Positions 1 to 8,250 of a stretch of DNA of 41,485 bases are shown piece by piece; position 1 is the first letter of the stretch; each line of letters starts with the position of its first letter. This DNA comes from an uncultured Gemmiger sp. (GTDB taxonomy: Bacteria; Bacillota; Clostridia; Oscillospirales; Ruminococcaceae): the NCBI GenBank assembly GCA_947631565.1, contig CANRLV010000014.1:1-41485 (forward strand), in the 5' to 3' direction. The notes beneath the pieces were generated by a model. That model saw nothing but the letters and a program-made list of their open reading frames with translations, searched no databases and was not told the origin of the DNA. The position numbers and the translations under genes are program-made.

Positions 1-52
1 AAAAGCAGCCAGCAGTTTCCCGCTGGCTGTGAAAATCCTTATTCTTTTTCAT
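1..52 (-). CDS. possible 5' end of an unidentified gene leaving the window
   Basis: An ATG at 52 on the minus strand follows an AAGAGGAC ribosome-site-like sequence and opens a frame MKKNKDFHSQRETAGCF that runs off the left edge. Only 17 codons are visible, so no function can be given. The same bases hold an inverted repeat AGCCAGC/GCTGGCT (about 9-28) followed on the minus strand by GCTTTT at the very edge. It could instead be the terminator of the nth-pyrBI operon. Which reading is right cannot be decided here. Confidence 0.3.
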   Translation of the reverse strand, partial: MKKNKDFHSQRETAGCF

Positions 53-193
53 TGTCCTCTTGACGGGTCGCAGTTCAAAGTGACGGTTTTCTTTTTAGAT
101 AACCCTATCTGGTCAGAGCTAACCGCTTATCGGCAGCGCTCTTTCTGCGATTCCATAGCGCGGTGAAGAGATCCGGGCGGGCAGCGGCCGCCT

Positions 194-397
194 TCAATCC
201 TTGACGTACAGCCCGCAGTGGCAGGGGCCGTGGAAGTCCGGGTCCGCGAGCTGGGCCTTGAATTCGGCGCAGATGCAGATGTTCTCGGGGATGTGCTGGA
301 TGCGGCAGGGGCAGTAGCCGCCGGTGCGCTTAAGGCCCTCGCGGATGGTGGCGACCAGCGCGGCGTCGCCATTCAGGCGGAATTTTGCTTTCGGCAT
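194..397 (-). CDS. small ferredoxin:thioredoxin reductase catalytic-chain-like FeS protein
   Basis: A 67-residue protein with six cysteines in the pattern CPC (29-31), CIC (41-43), CHC (59-61), the last followed by GLY. The CPC/CxC/CHC arrangement is that of the catalytic beta chain of ferredoxin:thioredoxin reductase, where four cysteines hold a 4Fe-4S cluster next to a redox-active disulfide. This protein is much shorter than the plant and cyanobacterial chain (about 110 residues) and no variable chain is seen nearby. The start is secure: AAGGAGGTC lies 4-5 bases upstream and overlaps the pyrI stop, so it is the last gene of the nth-pyrB-pyrI run. A thiol-redox or FeS role is inferred from the motif; the partner is unknown. 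Confidence 0.75.
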   Translation of the reverse strand: MPKAKFRLNGDAALVATIREGLKRTGGYCPCRIQHIPENICICAEFKAQLADPDFHGPCHCGLYVKD

Positions 398-409
398 CGT
401 TTGACCTCC

Positions 410-841
410 TTACTGCGGCTTGACCGTGAACTCCTGCTCGCAGTAGGCGCAGCGGTAGCGCCCGCTGGGCGTGAGCAGAAAGATGTGGTCGCACTCCTCC
501 TCGATGCTGGTGATGCAGCGGGGGTTGGTGCATTTGATGACGTTGACCAGGCGCTTGGGCTGCTGCGGGCGCACCTTGCGGGCGATGTGCCCGTCCTCGA
601 TGACCGTGATGGAGATCTTGGGGTCCAGGTAGCCCAGGATATCAAAGCTCAGGTGCGAGACGTCGCCCTCGATCTTGATGATGTCCTTCTTGCCGGTCTT
701 CTCGCTGCGCACGTTCTGCAACAGCGCCACGCTGGCCCCGGCCAGCTTTTCCAGCTCCATCAGGTGGTAGAGCGCCAGCCCGGTGCCGGCCGTGATGTGG
801 TCGATGACCACGCCGTTTTGGATCTCGTCGACCTTCAGCAT
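410..841 (-). CDS. pyrI: aspartate carbamoyltransferase regulatory subunit
   Basis: A 143-residue PyrI. The N-terminal allosteric nucleotide-binding domain covers roughly residues 1-95, and the C-terminal zinc domain has the four expected ligands C104, C109, C131 and C134. In the family it binds CTP/ATP and joins PyrB trimers into the regulated holoenzyme for the first committed step of pyrimidine synthesis. The start ATG lies inside the pyrB stop region (GTATGCTGA, 7-bp overlap), so the two subunits are probably translationally coupled. This gives stoichiometric production without a strong ribosome site of its own. Length and motifs are normal. Confidence 0.96.
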   Translation of the reverse strand: MLKVDEIQNGVVIDHITAGTGLALYHLMELEKLAGASVALLQNVRSEKTGKKDIIKIEGDVSHLSFDILGYLDPKISITVIEDGHIARKVRPQQPKRLVNVIKCTNPRCITSIEEECDHIFLLTPSGRYRCAYCEQEFTVKPQ

Positions 842-1782
842 ACAAACGCCACCTCCCCGGTCTTGGGGTCTTTAAGCCCCAGCAGCGTCATGATCAGCGC
901 CATGCGCATATACACGCCGTTCTGCGCCTGCTCAAAGTAGGCGGCGCGGGGGTCGTCGTCGACGCCCAGGCTGATCTCGTTGACGCGCGGCAGCGGGTGC
1001 AGCACCGCCATGTCGGGGCGGGCCAGCTTCATCTTGTCCTCGGTCAGGATATAGCTGTTTTTCAGCCGCACATAGTCCTCTTCATTGAAAAAGCGCTCGC
1101 GCTGCACGCGGGTCATATACAGGATATCGAGCTCCGGCAGCGCCTGCTCCAGGCTGCGCACCTCGGTGAAGGGGATGCCGCGCGGGGCGAGCACCTCCTC
1201 GATGATATAGTCCGGCACGCGCAGCTCTTCGGGCGAGATGAGCACGAAGCGCATCCCCTCGCAGCGGGCCAGGCTTTTGATGAGCGAGTGCACGGTCCGC
1301 CCGAACTTGAGGTCCCCGCAAAGCCCGATGGTCAAGCCGTCCAGCGTGCCCTTGCGGCGGCGGATGGTCATCATGTCGAGCAGGGTCTGGGTGGGGTGGC
1401 TGTGGCCGCCGTCGCCGGCGTTGATGACCGGGATGCGGCTGTAACGCGCGGCCCGCGCCGGCGCGCCCTCCTTGGGGTGGCGCATGGCGGCGATGTCGGC
1501 ATAGCAGCTGACGATGCGGATGGTGTCGGCCACCGTCTCGCCCTTGGCCGCGCTCGACACGCCCGCGTCCGGGAAGCCGATGACCTGCCCGCCCAAATTG
1601 AGCATGGCCGCCTCGAACGAGAGCCGCGTGCGGGTGCTGGGCTCATAGAACAGCGTGGCCAGGCGCCTGCGGGCGGCCACGTTCTGATAGGCGGCCGGGT
1701 CGTCGTGGATGCGGTCGGCCAGGTCCATCAGGCGCAGGGTCTCTTCCAGCGTGAAATCCTCGGGGTCGATGAGATGTCGCAT
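835..1782 (-). CDS. pyrB: aspartate carbamoyltransferase catalytic subunit
   Basis: A 315-residue PyrB. The carbamoyl-phosphate loop PSTRTR is at 48-53, and the HPTQTLLD motif of the active site and the C-terminal HPLPR motif of the aspartate domain are present. It condenses carbamoyl phosphate and aspartate in the cytoplasm to N-carbamoylaspartate. The start has a perfect AAGGAGG 7 bases upstream. It follows nth by 21 bp in the same direction and overlaps pyrI. No PyrR-type attenuator is visible in front of it, so control is either from the nth promoter or allosteric through PyrI. Confidence 0.97.
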   Translation of the reverse strand: MRHLIDPEDFTLEETLRLMDLADRIHDDPAAYQNVAARRRLATLFYEPSTRTRLSFEAAMLNLGGQVIGFPDAGVSSAAKGETVADTIRIVSCYADIAAMRHPKEGAPARAARYSRIPVINAGDGGHSHPTQTLLDMMTIRRRKGTLDGLTIGLCGDLKFGRTVHSLIKSLARCEGMRFVLISPEELRVPDYIIEEVLAPRGIPFTEVRSLEQALPELDILYMTRVQRERFFNEEDYVRLKNSYILTEDKMKLARPDMAVLHPLPRVNEISLGVDDDPRAAYFEQAQNGVYMRMALIMTLLGLKDPKTGEVAFVC

Positions 1783-1803
1783 AGGCTCGCCTCCTTAATG
1801 CAG

Positions 1804-2481
1804 TCACACCGCCGCGGCCCTGGCCGGGGCGGGGGAGGGGTTCGGCGTGACGCCGTTTTTGCGGCAGATGTCCTGCAAACAGCAGTCATGGCAGTAGGGG
1901 GCCGTGCGGGCCGTGCAGACGGCGCGGCCGTGGTGCACGAGACGGTGGCAGAAATCGCTGCCCTCCTCGCCGGGGACGATCTTCCACAGCTCTTTTTCCA
2001 CCTTGGCCGGTTCCTTGACGCCGTCCACCAGCCCGATGCGGTTGCACAGGCGGATGCAGTGCGTGTCGGTCACGATGGCCGGCTTGCCGAAGACATCGCC
2101 CATGATGAGGTTGGCGCTCTTGCGCCCCACGCCGGGCAGGGCCAGCAGCGCGTCGAACGTATCGGGCACGCCGTCGTTATACTTTTCATGCAGCACGCGC
2201 ATACAGGCGCTGATGTCCCGCGCCTTGCTGTGCCCCAGCCCGCAGGGCTTGACGATGGCCTCGATGTCCGCGGGCTCCGCCGCCGCCAGCGCTGCCACGG
2301 TGGGATATTTGGCGAACAGGTCCTGCACCACCACGTTCACGCGCTCGTCGGTGCACTGGGCGGCCAGGCGCACCTCGACCAGCAGCTGCCACGCGTGGTC
2401 ATAGTCCAGCGTGCAATCGGCCAGCGGGTATTCGGCCTTGAGTCGTTCGATGCACACAAGCGCCAGTTCCTTCTTTGTCAA
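1804..2481 (-). CDS. nth: endonuclease III, DNA glycosylase/AP lyase
   Basis: Removes oxidised pyrimidines and cleaves abasic sites in base-excision repair. Counting from a TTG start at 2481 (225 residues), the helix-hairpin-helix LPGVGRK ends with catalytic Lys121 and the catalytic Asp139 lies in VTDTH. The 4Fe-4S loop has C189, C197, C200 and C206. Its spacing is C-x7-C-x2-C-x5-C, one residue longer in the first gap than the usual x6. Longer starts at ATG 2523 or ATG 2502 exist. The minus-strand promoter with its -10 at 2514-2519 would start RNA near 2507, which excludes 2523, and alignment with the family favours MTKKELALV. The start is therefore moderately sure, the identity very sure. 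Confidence 0.93.
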   Translation of the reverse strand: MTKKELALVCIERLKAEYPLADCTLDYDHAWQLLVEVRLAAQCTDERVNVVVQDLFAKYPTVAALAAAEPADIEAIVKPCGLGHSKARDISACMRVLHEKYNDGVPDTFDALLALPGVGRKSANLIMGDVFGKPAIVTDTHCIRLCNRIGLVDGVKEPAKVEKELWKIVPGEEGSDFCHRLVHHGRAVCTARTAPYCHDCCLQDICRKNGVTPNPSPAPARAAAV

Positions 2482-2510
2482 GCAAACGCCCCGTTTCCGC
2501 ATGGTTTTAC

Positions 2511-2539
2511 TTGATTCTACCATGCACAGCGGGTATAAT
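2511..2539 (+). promoter_or_regulatory. sigma-A promoter of rarA
   Basis: TTGATT (2511-2516), 17-nt spacer, perfect TATAAT (2534-2539). RNA would begin near 2546, about 30 bases before the rarA ATG, so any longer rarA frame is untranslated. It overlaps almost completely the divergent nth promoter. Confidence 0.85.
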
Positions 2540-2543
2540 GCAA
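2514..2543 (-). promoter_or_regulatory. sigma-A promoter of the nth-pyrBI operon
   Basis: On the minus strand TTGCAT (2543-2538), 18-nt spacer, TAGAAT (2519-2514). It occupies the same 30 bp as the rarA promoter on the other strand, so the -35 of each overlaps the -10 of the other. Confidence 0.6.
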
Positions 2544-2576
2544 GTAGGAAACCAAGACAGCAGGGAGGGAAACCGC

Positions 2577-3848
2577 ATGGAACCTTTGGCGCACCGCCTG
2601 CGCCCGCGCACGCTGGACGAGGTGTGCGGCCAGCGGCATCTGCTGGGGCCGGACAAGGTCTTCCGCCGCACGGTCGAAAGCGGGCACATCCCCAACATGA
2701 TCTTCTATGGCCCCTCCGGCACCGGCAAGACGACGGTGGCCAGCATCATCGCGGCCCAAAGCGGTATGCACCTGCATAAGCTCAACGGCACCACCGCCTC
2801 GACCGGCGATATCAAAAAGGTCCTGGCCGACATCGGCACGCTGGCCGGCGAGGGCGGCATTTTGCTGTATCTGGATGAGATCCAGTACTTCAACAAGCGC
2901 CAGCAGCAGAGCCTGCTCGAATGTGTCGAGGAGGGCACCGTCACCCTCATCGCCTCCACCACCGAGAACCCGTACTTTTATGTCTACAACGCGCTGCTGT
3001 CCCGCTGCACGGTGTTCGAGTTCAAGGCCCTGACCGCCGCCGACGTCGCCGACGGCCTGCGCAAGGCTGCCGCGCGTTTGGGCGAGGAGGATGCCGCCGT
3101 CGACATCGATCCGGCGGCGCTCGACTACCTGGCCCAGAGCGCCGGCGGCGATATGCGCAAGGCGCTGGGCAACCTGGAATTTGCCGTCACCGCCGCCCCT
3201 GTCGAGGACGGCCGCCGCGCCGTGACGCTCGGGATGGTGCAGCAGGTCGCGCAGCACACCGCCATGCGGTACGACAAGCTCGGCGACGACCACTATGACA
3301 TCGTCTCCGCCTACCAGAAATCCATGCGCGGGTCGGACCCCAACGCCGCTTTGCACTACCTGGCCCGCCTGCTCGAGGCCGGGGACCTGCCCAGCGCCTG
3401 CCGCCGCCTGATGGTCTGCGCCTGTGAGGACGTCGGCCTTGCCTGGCCGCAGATCATCCCCATCGTCAAGGCGGCGGTGGACATCGCCAACGCCGTCGGC
3501 CTGCCCGAGGCACAGATCCCCCTGGCCGACGCCGTCATCCTGGTGGCGACGGCGCCCAAGTCCAACTCCGGCGTCAGCGCTATCGAGGCCGCGGCCGCCG
3601 ACGTCCGCGCCGGGCGCAGCGGCCCCATCCCGCGCCAGCTGCAGAACAAGCACTACGACGGCGCCGACGCTTTGGTCAGGGGCCAGCACTACAAGTATGC
3701 CCACAGCTTCAAGGGCCATTGGGTGGACCAGCAGTACCTGCCCGACGCCATCAAGGACGCGCAGTACTATATCCCCGGCGACAACAAAAACGAACAGGCC
3801 TTTGCAAATTACTGGAAAAAAATTAAAGAGGAACAGGGTGGAACTTGA
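2577..3848 (+). CDS. rarA: replication-associated recombination protein A (AAA+ ATPase, MgsA/RarA)
   Basis: A 423-residue clamp-loader-like AAA+ ATPase. Walker A GPSGTGKTT is near residue 44, Walker B is in LYLDEIQ, and a TTENP sensor-1 motif follows. The C-terminal MgsA region carries the typical KHYDGADALVRGQHYKYAHS segment. In the family it forms tetramers, acts at stalled replication forks and binds SSB. The ATG at 2577 has GGGAGGGA 7 bases upstream and a consensus promoter 38 bases before it, so the 34-codon upstream extension of the frame is not used. A good terminator follows directly, making it a single-gene transcript. Confidence 0.96.
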   Translation: MEPLAHRLRPRTLDEVCGQRHLLGPDKVFRRTVESGHIPNMIFYGPSGTGKTTVASIIAAQSGMHLHKLNGTTASTGDIKKVLADIGTLAGEGGILLYLDEIQYFNKRQQQSLLECVEEGTVTLIASTTENPYFYVYNALLSRCTVFEFKALTAADVADGLRKAAARLGEEDAAVDIDPAALDYLAQSAGGDMRKALGNLEFAVTAAPVEDGRRAVTLGMVQQVAQHTAMRYDKLGDDHYDIVSAYQKSMRGSDPNAALHYLARLLEAGDLPSACRRLMVCACEDVGLAWPQIIPIVKAAVDIANAVGLPEAQIPLADAVILVATAPKSNSGVSAIEAAAADVRAGRSGPIPRQLQNKHYDGADALVRGQHYKYAHSFKGHWVDQQYLPDAIKDAQYYIPGDNKNEQAFANYWKKIKEEQGGT

Positions 3849-3867
3849 TTCCCAAAAGCCTGCTCAA

Positions 3868-3899
3868 AGCCGCTGTCGGCAAACGACGGCGGCTTTTTT
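3868..3899 (+). terminator. intrinsic terminator of rarA
   Basis: Stem AGCCGCTGTCG (3868-3878) with CGACGGCGGCT (3884-3894, one G-T pair), loop GCAAA, followed by a run of six T. Confidence 0.93.
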
Positions 3900-3950
3900 G
3901 CACATTGTGATTTGTTCCTGTTATTCGTAAAAATGTCACAAGTCCCCCTA

Positions 3951-3979
3951 TTGAAAAGCCGGACGCTATCCCCTATAAT
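3951..3979 (+). promoter_or_regulatory. promoter of the Fur-family gene
   Basis: TTGAAA (3951-3956), 17-nt spacer, TATAAT (3974-3979). RNA would start near 3986 and leave a leader of about 73 bases. No clear Fur or PerR box palindrome was found overlapping it. Confidence 0.85.
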
Positions 3980-4058
3980 AAACATGAGAAAAAGTTGTAT
4001 TTTTGCCGTTTATGTCCCGTCCTGACCCCATTTTCAGCGCCTTTGAAGGAGAGCCCCC

Positions 4059-4436
4059 ATGCGTTACTCACATCAGCGGGAGTTGATCCTGCGGGAGGTA
4101 CGCGCCCGCAATGACCACCCCACGGCGGAGATGATCTGCACCGCGCTGCGCGCGGAATCTCCCCGGCTCAGCCTTGGCACCGTGTACCGCGACCTGAACA
4201 CATTGGTGGAAAGGGGCGACATCCGGCGTGTGTCTGTGCCGGGCGCGGCGGACCGCTTTGACGGCGAGACCGCGCCCCACCAGCACCTGTACTGCCGCCG
4301 CTGCCACAAGGTCGAAAGCCTGTATATCCCCGCCCAGAAACTGCAGGACTTCCTCAACGCCTGCCCGGGCATCCAGGCCGAAAGCTACAGCCTGATGGCC
4401 TTTGGCCTTTGCTCGGACTGCGCCAGGGGCGAATAA
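4059..4436 (+). CDS. Fur/PerR-family metal-dependent transcriptional regulator
   Basis: A 125-residue regulator. An N-terminal winged helix (about 1-75, with TVYRDLNTL in the recognition region) is followed by the dimerisation domain carrying HQHLYCRRC and CSDC. These form the two CxxC zinc site and part of the regulatory metal site. The short N-terminus and the HxHLxCxxC form are PerR-like, sensing peroxide through Fe, but Fur or Zur cannot be excluded because the N-terminal histidines are not decisive. The start has AAGGAG 8 bases upstream. It is a single gene between two terminators; its targets are not obvious in the window. Confidence 0.9.
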   Translation: MRYSHQRELILREVRARNDHPTAEMICTALRAESPRLSLGTVYRDLNTLVERGDIRRVSVPGAADRFDGETAPHQHLYCRRCHKVESLYIPAQKLQDFLNACPGIQAESYSLMAFGLCSDCARGE

Positions 4437-4467
4437 AGCTGTTGCCATCCACTGTCCTTCTTTTTCA

Positions 4468-4504
4468 CCGGTCCCTGCGGACTCTCCGCGGGGGCCGGCT
4501 TTTG
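4468..4504 (+). terminator. terminator after the Fur-family gene
   Basis: Stem CCGGTCCCTGCGG (4468-4480) with CCGCGGGGGCCGG (4486-4498, two G-T pairs), then CTTTTG. A second, imperfect hairpin (TTTTGTG...CACAAAA, about 4500-4535) follows and may reinforce it. Confidence 0.7.
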
Positions 4505-4560
4505 TGTGCCGGCGGCTATGCCGGCGGCACAAAAATCCGCCTTGATTTGTGCAGATTGCA

Positions 4561-4588
4561 TTGCATTTTTCCATGATTCTGCTATACT
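4561..4588 (+). promoter_or_regulatory. promoter of the lipase-glpK operon
   Basis: TTGCAT (4561-4566), 16-nt spacer, TATACT (4583-4588). RNA would begin near 4595, some 52 bases before the lipase ATG. Confidence 0.7.
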
Positions 4589-4646
4589 ATTGGGTAATAG
4601 TTCAACAGTCGGCCGGCCTCTCCCGGCCCGGAAAGGATGGGACCCT

Positions 4647-5585
4647 ATGGCAGACCTGCAATGCGAGCATATTTCGTATCCCTCGGCGGACGGCAAGCAC
4701 ACCATCGCCGCCTACCTGTACACCGTGCCGGACGTCCCCGTGCGTGCGGTCATCCAGCTCGTCCACGGCATGACCGAGTATGTCGGCCGGTATGAGCACG
4801 TGGCCAAATTCTACGCGGAGCACGGCATCGCCTTTGCCGGCAACGACCACCTCGGCCACGGCCACAGCATCGCCGAGGGCGAGACCCGCGGCCATTACGG
4901 CGAGAAGGACGGCCGCCTCAACGTGCTCAAGGACATCCACACCTTCAACGGTATGCTGCGCGAGCGCTTTGCCGGCCTGCCGCTTATCCTGTACGGGCAC
5001 AGCATGGGCAGCTTTTATGCCCGCTGGTATGCCGAGGTCTGGCCCGAGACCATCAGCGCCCTTATCATCAGCGGCACGGCCGGCCCCAGCCTGACCAACT
5101 TTGCGGGGGCGCGTGTGCTGAGCGTGCTGGCCAAAACGATGGGGGAGACGGCTGTTTCGCAAAAGGTCGTGCACCTGGTGCACGGCAAGCCAAAGCCCGG
5201 CGAGGACCCGAACGGCTGGCTCACGCGCGACACCGCCTGGCGGGACGAGCTGCTGTCGGACGGGATGGGAGGCTTTACCTTCACCGTCGGCACCTATCGA
5301 GAGATGGTCAAGGTACTGGACCACGTCAGCTCCAAGCGCTGGGCGCAGCACATCCCCAAAAAGCTGCCCATCCTGCTCATTGCCGGCGACCAGGACCCCG
5401 TGGGCAGCTGCGGCAAGGGCGTGCGCGACGTGTGGCAGATGCTGGGCGACGCCGGCGTCGAGGATCTGACCTGCCAGATCTGGGAGGGCGGCCGCCACGA
5501 GATGCACAACGAGACCAACCGTGACGAGGTGTTCGACTACTGCCTCGGCTGGATCGAGGACCATATCGGGAAGGAGCAGGCATGA
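4647..5585 (+). CDS. alpha/beta hydrolase, monoacylglycerol lipase/lysophospholipase type
   Basis: A 312-residue serine hydrolase. The oxyanion segment is [12 protein letters not shown], the nucleophile elbow GHSMGSF has its serine near residue 117, the acid Asp is in AGDQDPVG, and the His is in GGRHEMHNE near the C-terminus. This layout and the DHLGHGHS motif are those of the monoacylglycerol lipase/lysophospholipase group (Hydrolase_4). No signal peptide is seen, so it is likely cytoplasmic. The ATG at 4647 follows GAAAGGATGGG, and the promoter just upstream rules out the longer frame. Its stop overlaps the glpK start by 4 bp. This suggests release of glycerol from a monoacyl- or glycerophospho-lipid followed by phosphorylation; the substrate is inferred. 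Confidence 0.85.
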   Translation: MADLQCEHISYPSADGKHTIAAYLYTVPDVPVRAVIQLVHGMTEYVGRYEHVAKFYAEHGIAFAGNDHLGHGHSIAEGETRGHYGEKDGRLNVLKDIHTFNGMLRERFAGLPLILYGHSMGSFYARWYAEVWPETISALIISGTAGPSLTNFAGARVLSVLAKTMGETAVSQKVVHLVHGKPKPGEDPNGWLTRDTAWRDELLSDGMGGFTFTVGTYREMVKVLDHVSSKRWAQHIPKKLPILLIAGDQDPVGSCGKGVRDVWQMLGDAGVEDLTCQIWEGGRHEMHNETNRDEVFDYCLGWIEDHIGKEQA

Positions 5586-7069
5586 GCAAAAAATACGTTA
5601 TCGCGCTGGATTCCGGCACGACCTCCTGCCGTGCCATCCTGTTCGACGCCAAACAGAACATCTGCGGCGTCACCCAGCGGGAGTTCACGCAGTATTACCC
5701 CCACCCCGGCTGGGTGGAGCATGACCCCATCGAGATCTACAGCTGCCAGTCCGGCGTACTCAGCGAGCTGATGGCCCGCACCGGCGCCGACCCGGCCGAC
5801 ATCGCCGGCATCGGCATCACCAACCAGCGCGAGACTACCGTCGTGTGGGAGAAGGCGACCGGCAAGCCCATCGCCAACGCCATCGTCTGGCAGTGCCGTC
5901 GCACGGCGCCGCTGGTCGAGCAGCTGGTCAAGACCATGCCGGCCGAGGTCATCCGGCAAAAGACGGGCCTCTTGCCGGACGCCTACTACTCGGCCACCAA
6001 GATCCGCTGGCTGCTCGACCACGTCGAGGGCGCGCAGCAGCGCGCCGAGGCCGGCGAGCTGCTGTTCGGCACGGTGGACAGCTGGCTCATCTACAAGCTG
6101 ACCGGCGGCAAGGTCCATGTGACCGACGCCACCAACGCCGCCCGCACCATGCTGTACAACATCCATACGCTGGAGTGGGATAAGGACATCTGCGCGGCTT
6201 TAAACATCCCGCTGTGTATGCTGCCGCCGGTCAAGAGCTCGAGCGAGGTGTACGGCACCGTCAACATGGCGGGCGTCGAGGTGCCCATCGCCGGGGCCGC
6301 CGGCGACCAGCAGGCGGCGCTGTTCGGGCAGGCGTGCTTTGCCCCCGGCGACGTCAAGAACACCTACGGCACCGGCTGCTTCATGCTCATGAACACCGGT
6401 GCCGAACCGGCCGAAAGCCAAAACGGCCTGGTCACCACCATCGCCTGCCGTTTGGGCGATACCGTCGAGTACGCGCTCGAGGGCAGTGTGTTCGTGGGCG
6501 GCGCGGTCATCCAGTGGCTGCGCGACGAGCTCGGTCTCATCCGCGAGAGCGCCGACAGTGAGTATTTTGCCGCGAAGGTAAGCGACGCGAACGGCGTGTA
6601 TGTGGTGCCGGCGTTCACGGGGCTCGGCGCACCCTACTGGGATATGTACGCCCGCGGCGCCATCTATGGCCTGACGCGCGGCGCCAACCGCAACCACATC
6701 ATCCGCGCGGCGCTGGAATCCATCGCCTACCAGAGCGCCGACGTGCTGCGCGCCATGCAGGCCGACACGGGGCTTGCCTTGCGCGAGCTGCGCGTGGACG
6801 GCGGCGCCTCAGCCAACGACCTGCTCATGCAGTTCCAGGCCGACATCACCGGCGCCGTCGTGCGCCGCCCACTCATCCGCGAAACGACGGCCCTCGGCGC
6901 CGCCTACCTGGCGGGCCTTGCCACCGGCGTGTGGCAGAGCCGCGACGAGATCAAACAACAGTGGACGCTGGAGCGTACTTTTAAACCAAAGATGGGCCGC
7001 CGGCAGGCAAAGCGCCTGTACAAGGGCTGGCAGGACGCCGTCGCCCGCACCCGCAGCGGGCAGGGATAA
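5582..7069 (+). CDS. glpK: glycerol kinase
   Basis: A 495-residue FGGY kinase that makes glycerol 3-phosphate from glycerol and ATP. It has the N-terminal phosphate-binding [55 protein letters not shown] and the C-terminal [16 protein letters not shown]. The usual DQGTT reads DSGTT here. The stretch between SSSEVYG and VPIAG is short (TVNMAGVE) and has no histidine. Many Gram-positive GlpK proteins carry there a His that is phosphorylated by HPr, so PTS activation may be absent. It starts by ATGA overlap with the lipase. No glpF or glpD is in view. Confidence 0.96.
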   Translation: MSKKYVIALDSGTTSCRAILFDAKQNICGVTQREFTQYYPHPGWVEHDPIEIYSCQSGVLSELMARTGADPADIAGIGITNQRETTVVWEKATGKPIANAIVWQCRRTAPLVEQLVKTMPAEVIRQKTGLLPDAYYSATKIRWLLDHVEGAQQRAEAGELLFGTVDSWLIYKLTGGKVHVTDATNAARTMLYNIHTLEWDKDICAALNIPLCMLPPVKSSSEVYGTVNMAGVEVPIAGAAGDQQAALFGQACFAPGDVKNTYGTGCFMLMNTGAEPAESQNGLVTTIACRLGDTVEYALEGSVFVGGAVIQWLRDELGLIRESADSEYFAAKVSDANGVYVVPAFTGLGAPYWDMYARGAIYGLTRGANRNHIIRAALESIAYQSADVLRAMQADTGLALRELRVDGGASANDLLMQFQADITGAVVRRPLIRETTALGAAYLAGLATGVWQSRDEIKQQWTLERTFKPKMGRRQAKRLYKGWQDAVARTRSGQG

Positions 7070-7087
7070 AAGGCAAACAACAAGCAA

Positions 7088-7113
7088 GCGCCCCGGCAAA
7101 AATGCCGGGGCGC
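7088..7113. terminator. bidirectional terminator between glpK and the convergent dehydrogenase
   Basis: Perfect 10-bp stem GCGCCCCGGC (7088-7097) with GCCGGGGCGC (7104-7113). It is placed in the 70 bp between two convergent genes; T-tracts are weak on both sides. Confidence 0.7.
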
Positions 7114-7139
7114 AAAACTTTACAGTGCGCAGCGCTGCG

Positions 7140-7940
7140 TCACGGACGCTGGCCCATGCCGCCCTCAAGGGTGAGGGTCTCGCCGTTCATATACTTGAAG
7201 TCGGGGCTGGCGAGCTGCACGCAGACGCGGCCGATCTCCAGCTCGGCGTCGCCATAGTGGCCGGCCGGGGGCATGTGGACGTTGGCCTTGAAGGCGTCCG
7301 GGTACGCCTTCTGGAACTGCTCGAGTTGGCTGGTCCAGGCCAGCGGGCAGACGATGTTGACGTTGATGCCGTCGGGGCCCCACTCGGTGGCGGCGACGCG
7401 AGTCAGGCCGCGGATGCCCTCCTTGGCGGCGGCGTAGGCGCACTGGCCCTTGTTGCCGAAGAGCCCCGCGCCGGACGCAAAGTTGATGACGCTGCCCTTG
7501 CTCTGCTTCAAGTAGGGGTAGCAGGCCTTCATATAGTAGAAGGCAGCGTACAGGCCGCTGTACAGGGCCAGATTGAACTGGTCGGTGGTGTGGTCGGCCA
7601 GCGACACGCCGGAGGCCGAGGCCTGGGCGTTGTTGATGAGCACGTCGATGCCGCCGAACGTCTCGACGGTCTTGGCGACGACGCCGTTGACGACGGCCTC
7701 ATTGTCGGCGCCGGCGTTGACGTCGGCCTGCATGATGAGAACCTTGATGCCGTACTTCTCCTCCAGCTCGGCCTTGGCGTCCTCAAGCTTTTTGACGTTG
7801 CGCCCGGTGATGACGAGGTTGCAGCCCTCCTTGGCGTAGGCGGTGGCGATGCCGTAGCCGATGGAGCCGCAGCGCCCGTCGCTGAGCACGGCGCGGCCGG
7901 CGCCGGTGATGATGGCGGTCTTACCAGTCAGGAAACCCAT
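7140..7940 (-). CDS. atypical short-chain dehydrogenase/reductase
   Basis: A 266-residue Rossmann-fold oxidoreductase. The family motifs NNA, a serine in NFASGAG and YAAAK (Tyr and Lys of the catalytic site) are all present. The cofactor loop is unusual. Instead of TGxxxGxG the sequence is TGAGRAVLSDGRCGSIGYG, with about seven extra residues before GSIGYG. This recalls the spaced glycine loop of FabI-type enoyl reductases. ITGRN after beta-2 could fit NADP(H), but this is a guess. The start has AAGGAG 9 bases upstream and a consensus promoter. It is a single gene, the substrate is not recognisable, and the tail GGMGQRP is normal for the family. Confidence 0.85.
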   Translation of the reverse strand: MGFLTGKTAIITGAGRAVLSDGRCGSIGYGIATAYAKEGCNLVITGRNVKKLEDAKAELEEKYGIKVLIMQADVNAGADNEAVVNGVVAKTVETFGGIDVLINNAQASASGVSLADHTTDQFNLALYSGLYAAFYYMKACYPYLKQSKGSVINFASGAGLFGNKGQCAYAAAKEGIRGLTRVAATEWGPDGINVNIVCPLAWTSQLEQFQKAYPDAFKANVHMPPAGHYGDAELEIGRVCVQLASPDFKYMNGETLTLEGGMGQRP

Positions 7941-8010
7941 AGAAATACACTCCTTAACGATGTGTTTTGCCGTTGGCCGCCGCGCCTTGTGCGCGGCGGT
8001 CCGCTGGGGT

Positions 8011-8039
8011 TGATTCTACCATATTTCGGACCGGTATGC
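8011..8039 (-). promoter_or_regulatory. promoter of the short-chain dehydrogenase
   Basis: Minus strand TTGCAT (8039-8034), 17-nt spacer, TAGAAT (8016-8011), about 65 bases before the start codon. Confidence 0.8.
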
Positions 8040-8072
8040 AAGAAAAAAGACAGCGTTTTTCAAGAAAATTCG

Positions 8073-8093
8073 TTGGTGCGGAAGATGGGACTT
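8073..8093 (+). repeat. 21-bp copy of the tRNA-Leu 3' end (candidate att site)
   Basis: Identical to 8250-8270, the 3' end of the tRNA-Leu gene including the encoded CCA complement, and in the same orientation 177 bp away. Such a duplicate is what tyrosine-recombinase elements leave at the far end after integrating into a tRNA 3' end. Confidence 0.75.
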
Positions 8094-8249
8094 TCCCGCG
8101 CGCTGCGCGGCGCTCGACGTTGAGGCAATCTTTGCGGCCTTGGTTCCGCTGCTGGCATCTGTCCAGGAGGGCGACAAAAACAAAGTGTGTTAGAAAGTGT
8201 GTTACCAGCATGAAAAAGGCGCTATTTCTTACGAAATAGCGCCAATTTT
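8094..8249. mobile_element. probable remnant of a deleted integrative element between att-like repeats
   Basis: These 156 bp lie between the two copies of the tRNA 3' end. On the plus strand an open frame reads through 8092-8190 and ends DVEAIFAALVPLLASVQEG then DKNKVC and a stop at 8191. It points toward the tRNA, as the tail of an integrase gene often does next to its att site. No recombinase motif survives, so integrase origin is inference. The rest is the tRNA terminator hairpin at 8218-8243. Confidence 0.4.
8213..8243 (-). terminator. terminator of tRNA-Leu
   Basis: Perfect 11-bp stem GGCGCTATTTC (8218-8228) with GAAATAGCGCC (8233-8243), loop TTAC, followed on the minus strand by TTTTT (8217-8213). 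Confidence 0.9.
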
Positions 8250-8250
8250 T

